Part shown: positions 10,401 to 16,901 of the stretch, in pieces
Layout: every line of letters starts with the position of its first letter
How positions within the stretch are numbered: position 1 is the stretch's first letter
DNA from: Myxococcales bacterium
GTDB lineage: Bacteria; Myxococcota_A; SURF-8
Direction: 5' to 3'
Length of the DNA stretch: 64,000 nucleotides
Assembly (NCBI GenBank): GCA_003598065.1
Contig: QZKR01000042.1
Location: 27,344-91,343, forward strand
Position numbers and translations under genes: made by a program
The notes under the pieces: model-generated
What the model saw: only the letters and a program-made list of their open reading frames with translations
Told to the model about the DNA's origin: nothing
The model's database searches: none

Positions 10401-10516
10401 GTGGAGCCCACCGGGCCTTCCGGGGGATCGACGGATATGACATAATCGAAACATCCGACCAGACCCAGGGAAATCATGACCAGTAGCGCTGCTTTCAGCG
10501 GTTTTACGGCTTTCAT
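7409..10516 (-). CDS. DUF4838-type carbohydrate-associated lipoprotein
   Basis: Predicted lipoprotein of 1035 aa. The start ATG at 10516 is preceded by AAGGAG at good spacing and gives a clean lipoprotein signal with lipidated Cys22 (SLGLVGC); the frame extends further upstream, but that extension is unlikely. Residues 262-290 contain TTYAVSEFLERYLGVHWYLP, the hallmark of the GH67-like N-terminal region found in front of DUF4838. The middle of the protein is a large alpha/beta domain typical of DUF4838 proteins of carbohydrate-utilisation loci. An Ig-like or IPT-like segment (VDPPEGPVGSTI) follows the lipid anchor. It is the upstream partner of the GH-A-like protein, so the pair probably acts on an extracellular polysaccharide. 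A catalytic role is plausible but unproven. Confidence 0.72.
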   Translation of the reverse strand: MKAVKPLKAALLVMISLGLVGCFDYVISVDPPEGPVGSTIHVEATNRSFLTSSCLMIFENVQTGRHIQVSASNCIDDQSADYAIPGNLPDLSETSNTYLLRIEALKSARDRVTFNVLFPLPLVKDGVANAHIVVPYMKNTYNESPCEVDEAGPFPGDDRSACQAAQLLQHYVQAITGAGLCIASERPINNATACTAMPVQVHIGLTADALTDAYSPDPFIGRDSDSFLIAGKRVGSSPYVHNRLYLIGKQYNPLPRSQGVATTYAVSEFLERYLGVHWYLPTRLGEHVPVKSTITVTLSAPVKTYEPSYWGRFISGFKGAGESDLCATDPTYSDVCWANLNKAHGDDWSKRFRFDHNISVHVNEEAIHEGLDVAPYRGRPWKTIGDRILHSGDIVDIDDFQCGTPETAPADWQPYMNPASPLAPPTSDLVANRQYRRIVDADHDALVLETGSAGIMDQAPFDCDDSSKPPVMYSYDERNEFGAIERDLNLPSGEYDFPDRIWSFYNNAAYSFWDQVTQHFGTPLADQYLTAISYGISAPPKDPALKFDEHLVVAYFNEALTTWLDPTIKQDVKEDYVAWALHLEPNGFLGLWERLYGFQFYMPRQSLAILSESLSYYHKGALAELPIPAIRGPLARAYYADGHPTWPMDALSYWFTVRKLWNTSITPTQAIKQYASDMFGALAGAEMALYFTELEEAYTNWPNIPAFQREGFCWTENKSFDNQLHDTLLIGDPSGGAGIQLIEQPYPRHEMQFRQGTDTSRKQKIWDNSSYYLLYEAALPSLANHLTQAKNLILLSPSPIADTQLYLARLFLFQQGFNVFSNMVRLKKLDRMLYEPWDCEEPVTDTCHTTWEVYQCDADIGGSEQCRGWSYCDSEGSNNPNYDPAVLREEVDQVYDILVGNGEAGICQLLIDEQNAINVMFDPNLAPASEAPPSAYIDDLTYLGKSRWDSSEDVYCEDWRRGAVIALGNIRDQADLLKTIYEKDYTPYPAVAALSDPARGADLAQVIQVIDAINGATACVQYHDLTCPAWTPPSY

Positions 10517-10730
10517 TTCCGGTCTCCTTGTTTTAAGTATGAACCAGTTGGACAGCATAATATGCTCGAAACGGCGCGATAAGGCCGGCCCTTCATCTCA
10601 CGCGTTGCGTATGGACGATGCATGGCATAACCGAGGCGTGGAAACAGCACGAGTAAACTCCAGTGTTTCCGTTAACGGGGCAACGTGGACTCGTTCAATA
10701 AGTTGTAGTGTCTCGCGCTGGATCGAGTAG

Positions 10731-10934
10731 AGCCAAGCTAGCATCGTTCCGGATGCCGGTCAAGCAATCTACAAAACGACACTGCCGTCGGAAATGCTGA
10801 CCCGATTAGCCGCAATGGCCGAAAAACTGCGGGAACATGACGACCCTGAAGTACGGTTATTCGCCAAAGACGCTCAGCAACTTTGTCACTATTTGTCACC
10901 GGCCAAGAAAAAAGCACCTAGCGAAATTCGCTAA
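10731..10934 (+). other. Short protein-like open frame, possible 3' gene remnant
   Basis: An uninterrupted frame of 67 codons follows a TAG at 10728 and ends at TAA 10932-10934. Its composition is protein-like, with a helical, charged stretch (AAMAEKLREHDDPEVRLFAK) and a basic tail (AKKKAPSEIR). An ATG occurs at 10794 but has no ribosome-binding site, so it looks more like the C-terminal stub of a lost gene than a complete small protein. Its stop lies inside the terminator hairpin on the other strand. I do not recognise a family. Confidence 0.25.
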
Positions 10935-10940
10935 GTGCTT
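10907..10940 (-). terminator. Intrinsic terminator of the truncated tRNA gene
   Basis: A near-perfect 14-bp inverted repeat (AAGCACcTAGCGAA / TTCGCTAaGTGCTT, 10912-10940) is followed on the minus strand by a run of six T. It begins about nine bases after the CCA end of the tRNA-Pro fragment, as expected for the native tRNA terminator. Confidence 0.85.
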
Positions 10941-10948
10941 GATTTTCC

Positions 10949-10997
10949 TGGTCGGCGTGAGTGGATTTGAACCACCGACTTCTTGGTCCCGAACCAA
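10949..10997 (-). other. tRNA-Pro(CGG) 3' fragment, probable integration (att) site remnant
   Basis: On the minus strand this holds the 3' part of a tRNA: most of the anticodon stem, loop TTCGGGA (anticodon CGG, Pro, G37), T-arm GGTGG-TTCAAAT-CCACT, acceptor strand CACGCCG, discriminator A and CCA. The matching 5' half (acceptor CGGCGTG, D-arm) is absent upstream, and homology stops at about tRNA base 28 (base 27 is already mispaired). Tyrosine-recombinase islands that insert at tRNA 3' ends leave exactly this kind of half copy at the distal end, next to the original terminator. On that reading the island lies to the right of 10997. Confidence 0.75.
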
Positions 10998-11326
10998 CCC
11001 CGGTACAGAAATTGTCGTATATCGGGAACTCTAAAATCACTAATTATATCAATCATTCCAACAAGATCTGTCGTATTCAGACTTATGCTGTCTTCTGCCT
11101 TTTTCTGCACTTTCGGTCACGTTCTGCCGTCGGAGCGTGTCAAATCGTGTCAGTCACTAGCGGCAAAACAAGTCTGCTTAATCATTGCCATCAGTATCTC
11201 CAGAACGGCCTCGATTCCTTCGTCATCAGCCTCAATGCCCTCAGGAGCCGCTTGAGTGGCTCACGGCGTGGCGAGACGCATTCCCGTACTGCTCCTATCC
11301 CTATTTGCTGTAAAATGGCGGGCATA

Positions 11327-11971
11327 ATGCGAATCATCGACGACAACACCCCTTTATCTCAAATTCCCTTCGTGGCATTGGACACGGAGACTTGCGGACT
11401 CTACGAGGCCCGAGTCGTTGAACTGGCCGGCGTTCGCTTTCAAAGCGGCGTGGAAGAAGGTCGCTTCCAAACGCTGGTCGATCCTCAGGAGCGGATACCA
11501 TCAGAAGTCACGGCGATCCACGGGATTACCAACGAGATGGTCCAAGATGCTCCGAAGATCCGGTTGGCGCTGATGGCGTTCCTTGATTTCGCACGAGGGG
11601 CGGTATGGCTGGCGCACAACAGCCCCTTTGATGTGAAGATACTGACGGCTGAGTTCTACCGCAGCGAGTTGCCGATACCGGCCCGATTCGTCCTCGACAG
11701 CTGCCGGTTATCCAGGCGGTTCAATGCAGGGCTGCAATCCCACAGTCTGGGCAGCGTCTGCTGGCATCTAGGAATCAGACAAGAGCAGGTGCACCGGGCG
11801 CTGGGCGACAGCTTGGCCGTGATGGAGATCTTCCAGCGGATCATGACCAGACACCCGACGATGACCTTTGGGGAGCTGCTGGAGCGGCATGGCAGGCCCT
11901 ACGATTTCGATCGGGCGATTGCAACGAGCTACTGTATTCCGCGTTACACCAGCCTTGAGCGAATCGAGTAA
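11327..11971 (+). CDS. DEDDh-family 3'-5' exonuclease (DnaQ/epsilon-like)
   Basis: Stand-alone exonuclease of 214 aa. All three Exo motifs are visible: ExoI DTETCGL (D19, E21), ExoII HNSPFD (D102), ExoIII HRALGD (H156, D161). These four acidic residues and the His bind two metal ions and hydrolyse DNA or RNA from 3' ends. The frame is open much further upstream, but that part crosses the tRNA remnant, so I start at ATG 11327 (ATG 11315 is the alternative). It is far too short to carry a polymerase. It stands alone just inside the putative island edge, and may serve element maintenance or repair. Family assignment is firm; biological role is not. Confidence 0.85.
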   Translation: MRIIDDNTPLSQIPFVALDTETCGLYEARVVELAGVRFQSGVEEGRFQTLVDPQERIPSEVTAIHGITNEMVQDAPKIRLALMAFLDFARGAVWLAHNSPFDVKILTAEFYRSELPIPARFVLDSCRLSRRFNAGLQSHSLGSVCWHLGIRQEQVHRALGDSLAVMEIFQRIMTRHPTMTFGELLERHGRPYDFDRAIATSYCIPRYTSLERIE

Positions 11972-12450
11972 AGCCACGAGATCTACGGCAACGGCATTGG
12001 TGTCCACTCATTCCATTGGGCCTTTCTAGAACAGGGTTACACCGTCAATTTTCCGCTCGAAAAAAAATTCGGTATACGTCACGGGGACCCCTGGAAGCCC
12101 TTTTCCGTTCGCTTTTTCAATTCTCGATAGCGCTAAGTCTATCCGAAGGTTGGCTTTTCTATAGAGAGAACAAGGACAGGAAAGCCGAGGTCGGTCCATC
12201 CAAATCGGCGTGCGCACGCCAATTGAGTTCATCCATTCTATCCCTAATGGTGCTCCCGTTTGAGGTTTGTTGCTCAGACGTTGTGCGGCCGCTCGCCCTC
12301 TTCCTATAAGCGCAAGGTCAAGCGGCCGACGCGATTTTCCCTGTTCACAACGTCTTCCAATCGGACAAAGAAGTATCCTGACCTCAAGAAGGGTATACGC
12401 GGACTCCCTCCCTCCCCCGTCGTGCTAGCTGTTCTCAATCGCACCCGCTC
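11972..12450. other. Intergenic region, no feature recognised
   Basis: About 480 bases between the exonuclease and the end of the minus-strand ribbon-helix-helix-like gene. Frames here are short, lack ribosome-binding sites and have unconvincing composition. Confidence 0.5.
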
Positions 12451-12936
12451 TCAAAGCTCGTCTTTGATCTCACGCCAGAATTGGGCAATACCCTTGATCA
12501 CGCCGATAATGTACCTCTTTGGAGAACTGACGCCATGTTCCGCCTTGCATTGGTCAGGCTTTACAGCAAAACCAGAGAAGTCGAGGATCTCGTAGATGCT
12601 GTCAGCGATCATGCCATCTCGAAAGAAGTAAGGGTCTGAGGCGTAATCAGCGACAGTCTGCAGATTGCTAGCATGCATTCCGCCTGCAGTGTTGTACCCG
12701 TGAGTGTACCCAAGTTGGAAGTCAGATTCGCGCGCCTCCTCCAACTCTGCCTTAATACGCTCAACGACCAATTTGCGATCATCTTTTCTCTCGAGATTAC
12801 GTTCAAGTTCCTGCATTTTCTCTATCTCCTTCTTGAGTTCTCGGGCGAAGATGCCCGACAGTTTCCCCTTTAAATTGGAATGGTACTTCTGAAAGTCTTC
12901 TTCCAATTCCTTTGGGATATATATGGTTACTTTCAT
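12451..12936 (-). CDS. Ribbon-helix-helix-like protein with coiled coil, hypothetical
   Basis: 161-aa protein starting at MKVTIYIPKELEEDF, which looks like the beta-strand plus first helix of CopG/Arc-type DNA-binding domains. It continues with a long charged helical stretch (about residues 20-70, probable coiled coil) and ends in a mixed region containing GYTHGYNTAGG. ATG 12936 is chosen because it begins the recognisable domain, lies about 22 bases after a strong predicted promoter, and has TTGGAG upstream. The longer frame would run through the promoter. An inverted repeat overlapping that promoter suggests negative autoregulation. No toxin or partner gene is adjacent. Function beyond probable DNA binding is unknown. 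Confidence 0.6.
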   Translation of the reverse strand: MKVTIYIPKELEEDFQKYHSNLKGKLSGIFARELKKEIEKMQELERNLERKDDRKLVVERIKAELEEARESDFQLGYTHGYNTAGGMHASNLQTVADYASDPYFFRDGMIADSIYEILDFSGFAVKPDQCKAEHGVSSPKRYIIGVIKGIAQFWREIKDEL

Positions 12937-12954
12937 ATCTTCAATCTCCAAGAC

Positions 12955-12992
12955 GTGTACCCCCATTATAGACGTACACCTCCTCTTGTCAA
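12955..12992 (-). promoter_or_regulatory. Sigma-70 promoter with palindromic operator
   Basis: On the minus strand, consensus -35 TTGACA (12992-12987) and -10 TATAAT (12970-12965) are separated by 16 bases. Hexamers GTACAC (12974-12979) and GTGTAC (12955-12960) form an inverted repeat, one arm in the spacer and one at the expected transcription start. This fits an operator for the downstream ribbon-helix-helix-like protein. Confidence 0.8.
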
Positions 12993-13139
12993 GATTTTTT
13001 TTGCTCCATCTTTCAATTGGCGCTGAGAGCCAGTTAGAACATGACCCGATCATTAGGTCCAAATACAAAAGCCTTTACGCTTGCCATCCGTAGACACCCT
13101 GCTAGAATGCTTTTTGTTTCATCCTGAACAGAACTCTCC

Positions 13140-13300
13140 TGCCCTTGAGGGCTGGCGGCCTAGCCAACCGCGACCGGAGCATTGTTTAGGGTGAACAAGA
13201 AAATCCGGCTTGCATCGAGCGCGCCTGCACGCGTGCGGGTGGCCCCCGCGCGCCTCTACGGGAGGGGCGCATGGGGCGGTGCAAGCCGGGTTCCATGTCG
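13140..13300 (+). ncRNA. Candidate structured RNA or leader (unidentified)
   Basis: A GC-rich stretch with strong self-complementarity in an otherwise empty 560-base gap (12937-13495). The outer arms CCGGCTTGCA (13205-13214) and TGCAAGCCGG (13280-13289) are perfect complements enclosing further GCGCGC-type arms, and a smaller GGCTGG...CCTAGCC element precedes them. There is no plausible reading frame. A short T-run follows near 13305, so it could be a terminated small RNA or a large hairpin. I cannot match it to a known family. The remainder of the gap shows nothing recognisable apart from the promoter at its left end and the Shine-Dalgarno sequence at its right end. Confidence 0.3.
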
Positions 13301-13495
13301 CCCTTTTTTATTTCTGGGCGACAGTGGCCTGGAGGCTGGCGCGCTCGTTCACCGCTCCTTTGCTAGACCATCCCCAACCTCCTCCGTTCGACGAATCCAG
13401 GAATAGCGATCCGCACATCTTTTGGCGGAAACGCGACCGGTTTTGGCCATAAGGATTTTAGACGAGCAACCCTATTACATTTTCAGGAGGATGGG

Positions 13496-14554
13496 ATGAA
13501 GTACGCCAGATGGACTTTTGCCCTGGTGCTGTTGATCGGTGTGGGAACGCTGGGCTGTACGGACACGTCGGTGTCTACCTCCGGAACGGGTGACGACGAC
13601 CGGACGGAGCAAAGCGACGGCGACTGGGAATCCGATCAGGACTACGCCCTTGATGGAGATCTCGATCAATCGGAAGAAGACGATCAGATCGACGGCGATG
13701 ACGAATCCACAGAAGCGGAAGGCGATGTAGAAAACTCCGAGGTCGAGGATACCGAACCCGATACCGACTGCACGCCCAACGCCTCCTGGTGCGAGGATAA
13801 CATCCTGCACACCTGCGACGATCAAGGCCAGGAGCACGTCCCGTTGGACTGCGGGAAGGACACCTGCCTGGAGTCCGAGGGAGAGGACGCGTATTGCCGG
13901 CCGGAATGGGCGCTGGAGTTCGATGGAACCGGCTCCGTGACGTTGTCCGAAAAAACCCTGATCCGCCAATTGGACTCAGCCACCATCGAAGCGTGGGTGA
14001 ATCTGTCGGTCCCGGACCCGCTTGCGGCCTCCCCGATGGACGGTCACATCCTCTACATCGACGGGCTTCAGGGTCACGAGGTGACGATCCTCAAGGTCTT
14101 CTACGAAGGGGGTGTCGCCTTCGACGAATGGAATTCCACGACGGGCTGGGTAAGGGCGTGGACCGAAGCCGGCGTCGTCCCGATGGACCGCTGGACGCAT
14201 ATCGCCGCGGTCAAGTACCCGGGCTGGAGGGAAATCTACGTGGACGGAGCGCGTGTGCTGAAAGAGGCCATCTCCCAGCCTGAACCTCCCGAACAGCAAT
14301 CCGTCCCGGCCAGTGCGGGTCTGTGGACATACGGCGCGATCGACGAACTGCGGCTTTCTGGCGTGGCGCGTTACGCCGAGGACTTCACCCCGCCGGTACG
14401 CCACGAGCCGGACGCCGACACTGTCGCCCTCTGGCACATGGATGAGGGAAGCGGCCAGACGATAGCCGACGAGGTTGAAAGTCGGGAGGGGACGTTGGAA
14501 GGCGGCGTCGAGTGGACGGCCGGTGTAAGCCAAAGAAACCTGGAAAATCGATGA
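13496..14554 (+). CDS. LamG/concanavalin A-like lipoprotein with acidic linker
   Basis: Predicted surface or periplasmic lipoprotein, 352 aa. The lipoprotein signal ends at Cys21 (GVGTLGC). Residues about 25-88 form a strongly acidic, low-complexity linker rich in Asp, Glu and DGD, followed by a six-Cys segment (about 90-135) and a C-terminal LamG-type jelly roll (about 137-345; EFDGTGSVTL, ATIEAWVNL, WTHIAAVKY, YVDGARV, AIDELRLS). LamG folds bind carbohydrate or protein ligands. Start is well supported by CAGGAGG before the ATG. The lipobox-acidic-linker-Cys layout is shared with the giant lipoproteins further along, so this is a small member of the same secreted family. A terminator follows. 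Confidence 0.8.
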   Translation: MKYARWTFALVLLIGVGTLGCTDTSVSTSGTGDDDRTEQSDGDWESDQDYALDGDLDQSEEDDQIDGDDESTEAEGDVENSEVEDTEPDTDCTPNASWCEDNILHTCDDQGQEHVPLDCGKDTCLESEGEDAYCRPEWALEFDGTGSVTLSEKTLIRQLDSATIEAWVNLSVPDPLAASPMDGHILYIDGLQGHEVTILKVFYEGGVAFDEWNSTTGWVRAWTEAGVVPMDRWTHIAAVKYPGWREIYVDGARVLKEAISQPEPPEQQSVPASAGLWTYGAIDELRLSGVARYAEDFTPPVRHEPDADTVALWHMDEGSGQTIADEVESREGTLEGGVEWTAGVSQRNLENR

Positions 14555-14563
14555 CCCTCACTG

Positions 14564-14588
14564 GAGGAGGCAAGGCCTCCTCTTTTTT
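14564..14588 (+). terminator. Intrinsic terminator after the LamG lipoprotein gene
   Basis: GAGGAGGC-AAG-GCCTCCTC hairpin followed directly by TTTTTT, ten bases after the stop codon. Confidence 0.9.
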
Positions 14589-14619
14589 ACGTTGTGGTTC
14601 ATAATGAGGAGGAACGGTC

Positions 14620-14961
14620 GTGACAAGTCCGAGCGAGCCGACAAACAATTATTCCGACAAGTCTTTTTGGGCAAAGGTCAGGAAGTATGCAAAGGCGGCA
14701 GGGGCAGAGGTGCTCGAAAAAGCCCTTTGGTTGTATTACGCCGCCCAGAAACCGGAGACGCCAAAGTGGGCGAAGACCATCATTTACGGCACGCTTGGCT
14801 ATTTTATCCTCCCTCTGGATGCCGTGCCGGACCTGACCCCTGTTGTTGGTTATGTAGACGATCTTGGTGCCCTCTTAGCCGCTGTTGGAATGGTAGCTAT
14901 GTTTATTGATGCGGAAGTAAGGCAAAAAGCGGCGGAGAAACTGAAGGAGTGGTTCGGCTAG
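14620..14961 (+). CDS. DUF1232 (YkvA-like) small membrane protein
   Basis: 113 aa. The central segment (about residues 45-95), with GYFILPLDAVPDLTPVVGYVDDLGAL, is the DUF1232 hallmark: a hydrophobic helix followed by an acidic PDL...DD motif. The N-terminal half is amphipathic and basic. Start GTG 14620 has GAGGAGG upstream; an ATG in another frame overlaps that site and is rejected. The family is widespread and of uncertain function, proposed to associate with the membrane. The gene is separate from its neighbours, converging with the small ThiF operon. Confidence 0.85.
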   Translation: MTSPSEPTNNYSDKSFWAKVRKYAKAAGAEVLEKALWLYYAAQKPETPKWAKTIIYGTLGYFILPLDAVPDLTPVVGYVDDLGALLAAVGMVAMFIDAEVRQKAAEKLKEWFG

Positions 14962-15017
14962 AGCACATCGGCAGCTAAAGGGAAAGCGGTCTTTGACCCT
15001 CTCCCTTGAACCGCAGC

Positions 15018-15218
15018 CTATTGTGCGGCCTTGGTTTTCCTGTTCTTGGCCCATTCCCAGAGCTTCTCGAAGGCGATGGGCGCACCGAGCAGCAGGATCT
15101 GGACCAGGAGCGACTTCAGTTTTCGTATGTCGTTCCCCTCCTTGTCGCGGCTAGGCTCCGCCGTCTCTGAAGCGGTTCGCGTCTCGTCAGGCGGCGGAGC
15201 GGAATCCTCGTTGTCCAT
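15018..15218 (-). CDS. Small single-pass membrane protein, last gene of the ThiF-like operon
   Basis: 66 aa. ATG 15218 follows an almost perfect anti-16S sequence (AAGGAGGTGAT), so this start is preferred to the longer frame. The N-terminal half is acidic and Pro/Thr/Ser-rich. Residues about 38-55 (LVQILLLGAPIAFEKL) are a hydrophobic helix and the C-terminus is basic (KNRKTKAAQ), suggesting a small membrane-associated protein with the tail in the cytoplasm. It lies 57 bases downstream of the ThiF-like gene. No family recognised. Confidence 0.6.
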   Translation of the reverse strand: MDNEDSAPPPDETRTASETAEPSRDKEGNDIRKLKSLLVQILLLGAPIAFEKLWEWAKNRKTKAAQ

Positions 15219-15275
15219 GGGTATCACCTCCTTTCGTGTACGAACGATGATCGAGTTGGTGGACATTCAGCAATC

Positions 15276-15971
15276 TCAATCGTCGACAATCAACCCTGGT
15301 TGGCCGCAATCCACGGCAATTCGGCGCGGCAAAGGTTCACCGAGCGCATGCTTCTTCACCAGGATGGCGACCAGCGCGCCGGTGAGCATCGAGTTGTAAA
15401 TGACGGCTCGCGCCGTGCAAGGCAGACGCATTGACTCGTCCGACGGGTGCAGGGTGTCTTCATACGATTGCGCGCCTAAGATGTCGCCGTGGCTCCTCGC
15501 CGTGTAGATGACGATGAATTCACCACCCTGTCGTGGATCGATCAGCGTAATGGGATTCTGGCGGGAGCCTTGCGCTTGAGCCTGCTCCCAGACCGTCTTG
15601 CGCGCCTCCATGTTGTCCACGCAAGAGATCACCAGACGCTTGGGCTCGTCACGGCCGAGCGGCTGATCTTTGTAACGGTGGCGGAACTGGCCCGGCAAAA
15701 TGCTTGTCACGCGATTGACCTCAACGCCCAGCGCCACGGCCTTCGGCTGGCTCAGGTATTCTTCGCCGTAGACCTGATTGCTGACGTTGTGCAGCTCGAC
15801 CGTGTCGTCGTCGAAGATGTTGATGTCGGTGCAGCCCATCTTGGCCAGCGCGAGGGCGGTGTAACTGCCGGATGCGCCAGCGCCGATGATCGTGATGGGA
15901 AAGGCCAGCTTGTCGGGATGGATGATGTCGAGCTGGCGGTGAAAGCGGGAATCGATCTGTTCGCGGTTCAT
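15276..15971 (-). CDS. ThiF/E1-like nucleotide-binding protein
   Basis: 231-aa Rossmann-fold protein of the ThiF/MoeB/E1 superfamily. GAGASG at residues 30-35 is the ATP-binding glycine motif, and DDDTVELHNVSNQ near residues 54-66 corresponds to the D-x-V-x-x-S-N-L-x-R-Q region. The usual Arg of that motif is absent, but the following SQPKA lysine is kept. Candidate reactive cysteines are in VISCVDN and LPCTARA. E1-like enzymes adenylate the C-terminus of a ubiquitin-like or sulfur-carrier protein; no such Gly-Gly-ended partner is encoded beside it. It overlaps the upstream small gene by four bases (ATGA). PRTRC-type plasmid/island cassettes carry related ThiF proteins, which fits the island setting, but the other PRTRC genes are not seen. 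Confidence 0.75.
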   Translation of the reverse strand: MNREQIDSRFHRQLDIIHPDKLAFPITIIGAGASGSYTALALAKMGCTDINIFDDDTVELHNVSNQVYGEEYLSQPKAVALGVEVNRVTSILPGQFRHRYKDQPLGRDEPKRLVISCVDNMEARKTVWEQAQAQGSRQNPITLIDPRQGGEFIVIYTARSHGDILGAQSYEDTLHPSDESMRLPCTARAVIYNSMLTGALVAILVKKHALGEPLPRRIAVDCGQPGLIVDD

Positions 15972-16168
15972 GGCATTTTCTCCACGCGGTTATCTTCCGG
16001 GTTAACGGCGAAGTGGAGCCGGAGGACAGTCTTGCCTTCAGATGCCTTGTCACTGATTTCCTGGTGAAAGCCGGCCCACTTGCTCTTCGGCGGCTGGGTG
16101 TCGCGCCGCTTCTGCCGTCTCGGGTTCAGCTTGGCTTGTTCCTTCATTTTCCGGGAGACACGGGTCAT
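15968..16168 (-). CDS. Small basic hypothetical protein
   Basis: 66 aa. ATG 16168 has AAAGGAGG upstream and overlaps the stop of the DUF2958 gene by four bases; its own stop overlaps the start of the ThiF-like gene in the same way. The first 30 residues are strongly basic (Lys/Arg-rich) and the second half could form beta strands (TVLRLHFAVNPE). It does not end in Gly-Gly, so it is not an evident ubiquitin-like substrate of its ThiF-like neighbour. Translational coupling argues it is real and acts with those proteins. No family recognised. Confidence 0.6.
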   Translation of the reverse strand: MTRVSRKMKEQAKLNPRRQKRRDTQPPKSKWAGFHQEISDKASEGKTVLRLHFAVNPEDNRVEKMP

Positions 16169-16512
16169 CCGGCCTCCTTTCCGACGATCTCCTTGATGTC
16201 GCAAAGCCGCGTCGGCTTGAAGTGGATGTCGCGCTCGATGGCTTGCAGACCGGGGATGACCTTGCCGTTAATGCGCGCTTCCAGGGATTCGAGTTCGGAG
16301 AGCGAGAAGTAGCCCAGTTCGCCGCAACCGGGATGGATTTCCGCCCAGCCAAAGAAGGTGTCCTCGCCGTCGAACTCTGTGGCGAACCAGGTGCCAGCAC
16401 CATAAGCGTTGAACAGACGGATATGGGCGATGGCTTCCATGCCCTTGCTTTCTTGGGAGTACAAGGGTGGGAGCTGTTCGCGGATCTCTTTGGTCAGCAG
16501 TTTTTGCTTCAT
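16165..16512 (-). CDS. DUF2958 family protein
   Basis: 115 aa. LLTKEIREQLPPLYSQE near the start, WFATEFDGEDTFFGW in the middle and LGYFSLSELESL further on are the DUF2958 signature. ATG 16512 is chosen for its AAGGAGT ribosome-binding site; the frame continues ten codons upstream. DUF2958 proteins are common on plasmids and integrative elements and have no established biochemical role. First gene of a four-gene minus-strand operon: DUF2958, small basic protein, ThiF-like, small membrane protein. Confidence 0.85.
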   Translation of the reverse strand: MKQKLLTKEIREQLPPLYSQESKGMEAIAHIRLFNAYGAGTWFATEFDGEDTFFGWAEIHPGCGELGYFSLSELESLEARINGKVIPGLQAIERDIHFKPTRLCDIKEIVGKEAG

Positions 16513-16901
16513 GAGGGACTCCTTTTCGGAAAGAGGACGCACTTGGCTGGTCCGTCCATGGGGGATGGCCGGTCTAGGTAGTGGGTTATGGGGAATGCGA
16601 AGAGGCTAGAAGGGATTACCTGCTATTAGACTTATAACTGGAAACGAAAAGGATTTGCTGTACTAGAGAAATCACCATCAACTAATTTGAATGGATTAAG
16701 CCGTTGATTTACCGTGGCTATCTTGGCGTTGCCGCAGAGATTTTTCCCGTGACTGGTCTAAAGGCTGGAAGGATGGGCCAGCCTTGAGGCTAGAGCGTAA
16801 AATTCTTTTTGTGTTATTTTCTTGCTAACGACGTAGCCCCACCTTATTAATCGAATCAAACTCCAAACCTAACATTTTCAGGTACTGATGCGGAGGAATC
16901 C
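16513..16901. other. Divergent intergenic region
   Basis: About 390 bases between the divergent DUF2958 and giant lipoprotein genes. It must contain promoters for both, but I could not identify convincing -35/-10 pairs. GGAGG lies just before the giant's ATG. Confidence 0.4.

Noticed and set aside
10949..11040. A complete tRNA gene, possibly with an intron
   Set aside because: No 5' acceptor strand (CGGCGTG) or D-arm is found in the next few hundred bases on the minus strand, so only a 3' fragment is supported.
10961..11326. N-terminal extension of the exonuclease frame
   Set aside because: It crosses the tRNA-Pro remnant and has unlikely composition. The exonuclease domain is complete from ATG 11327.
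15018..16512. Bacterial ubiquitin-like conjugation operon (E1, E2, Ubl, JAB)
   Set aside because: Only the E1-like protein is present. The small proteins do not end in Gly-Gly, and there is no E2-like or JAB-like gene.
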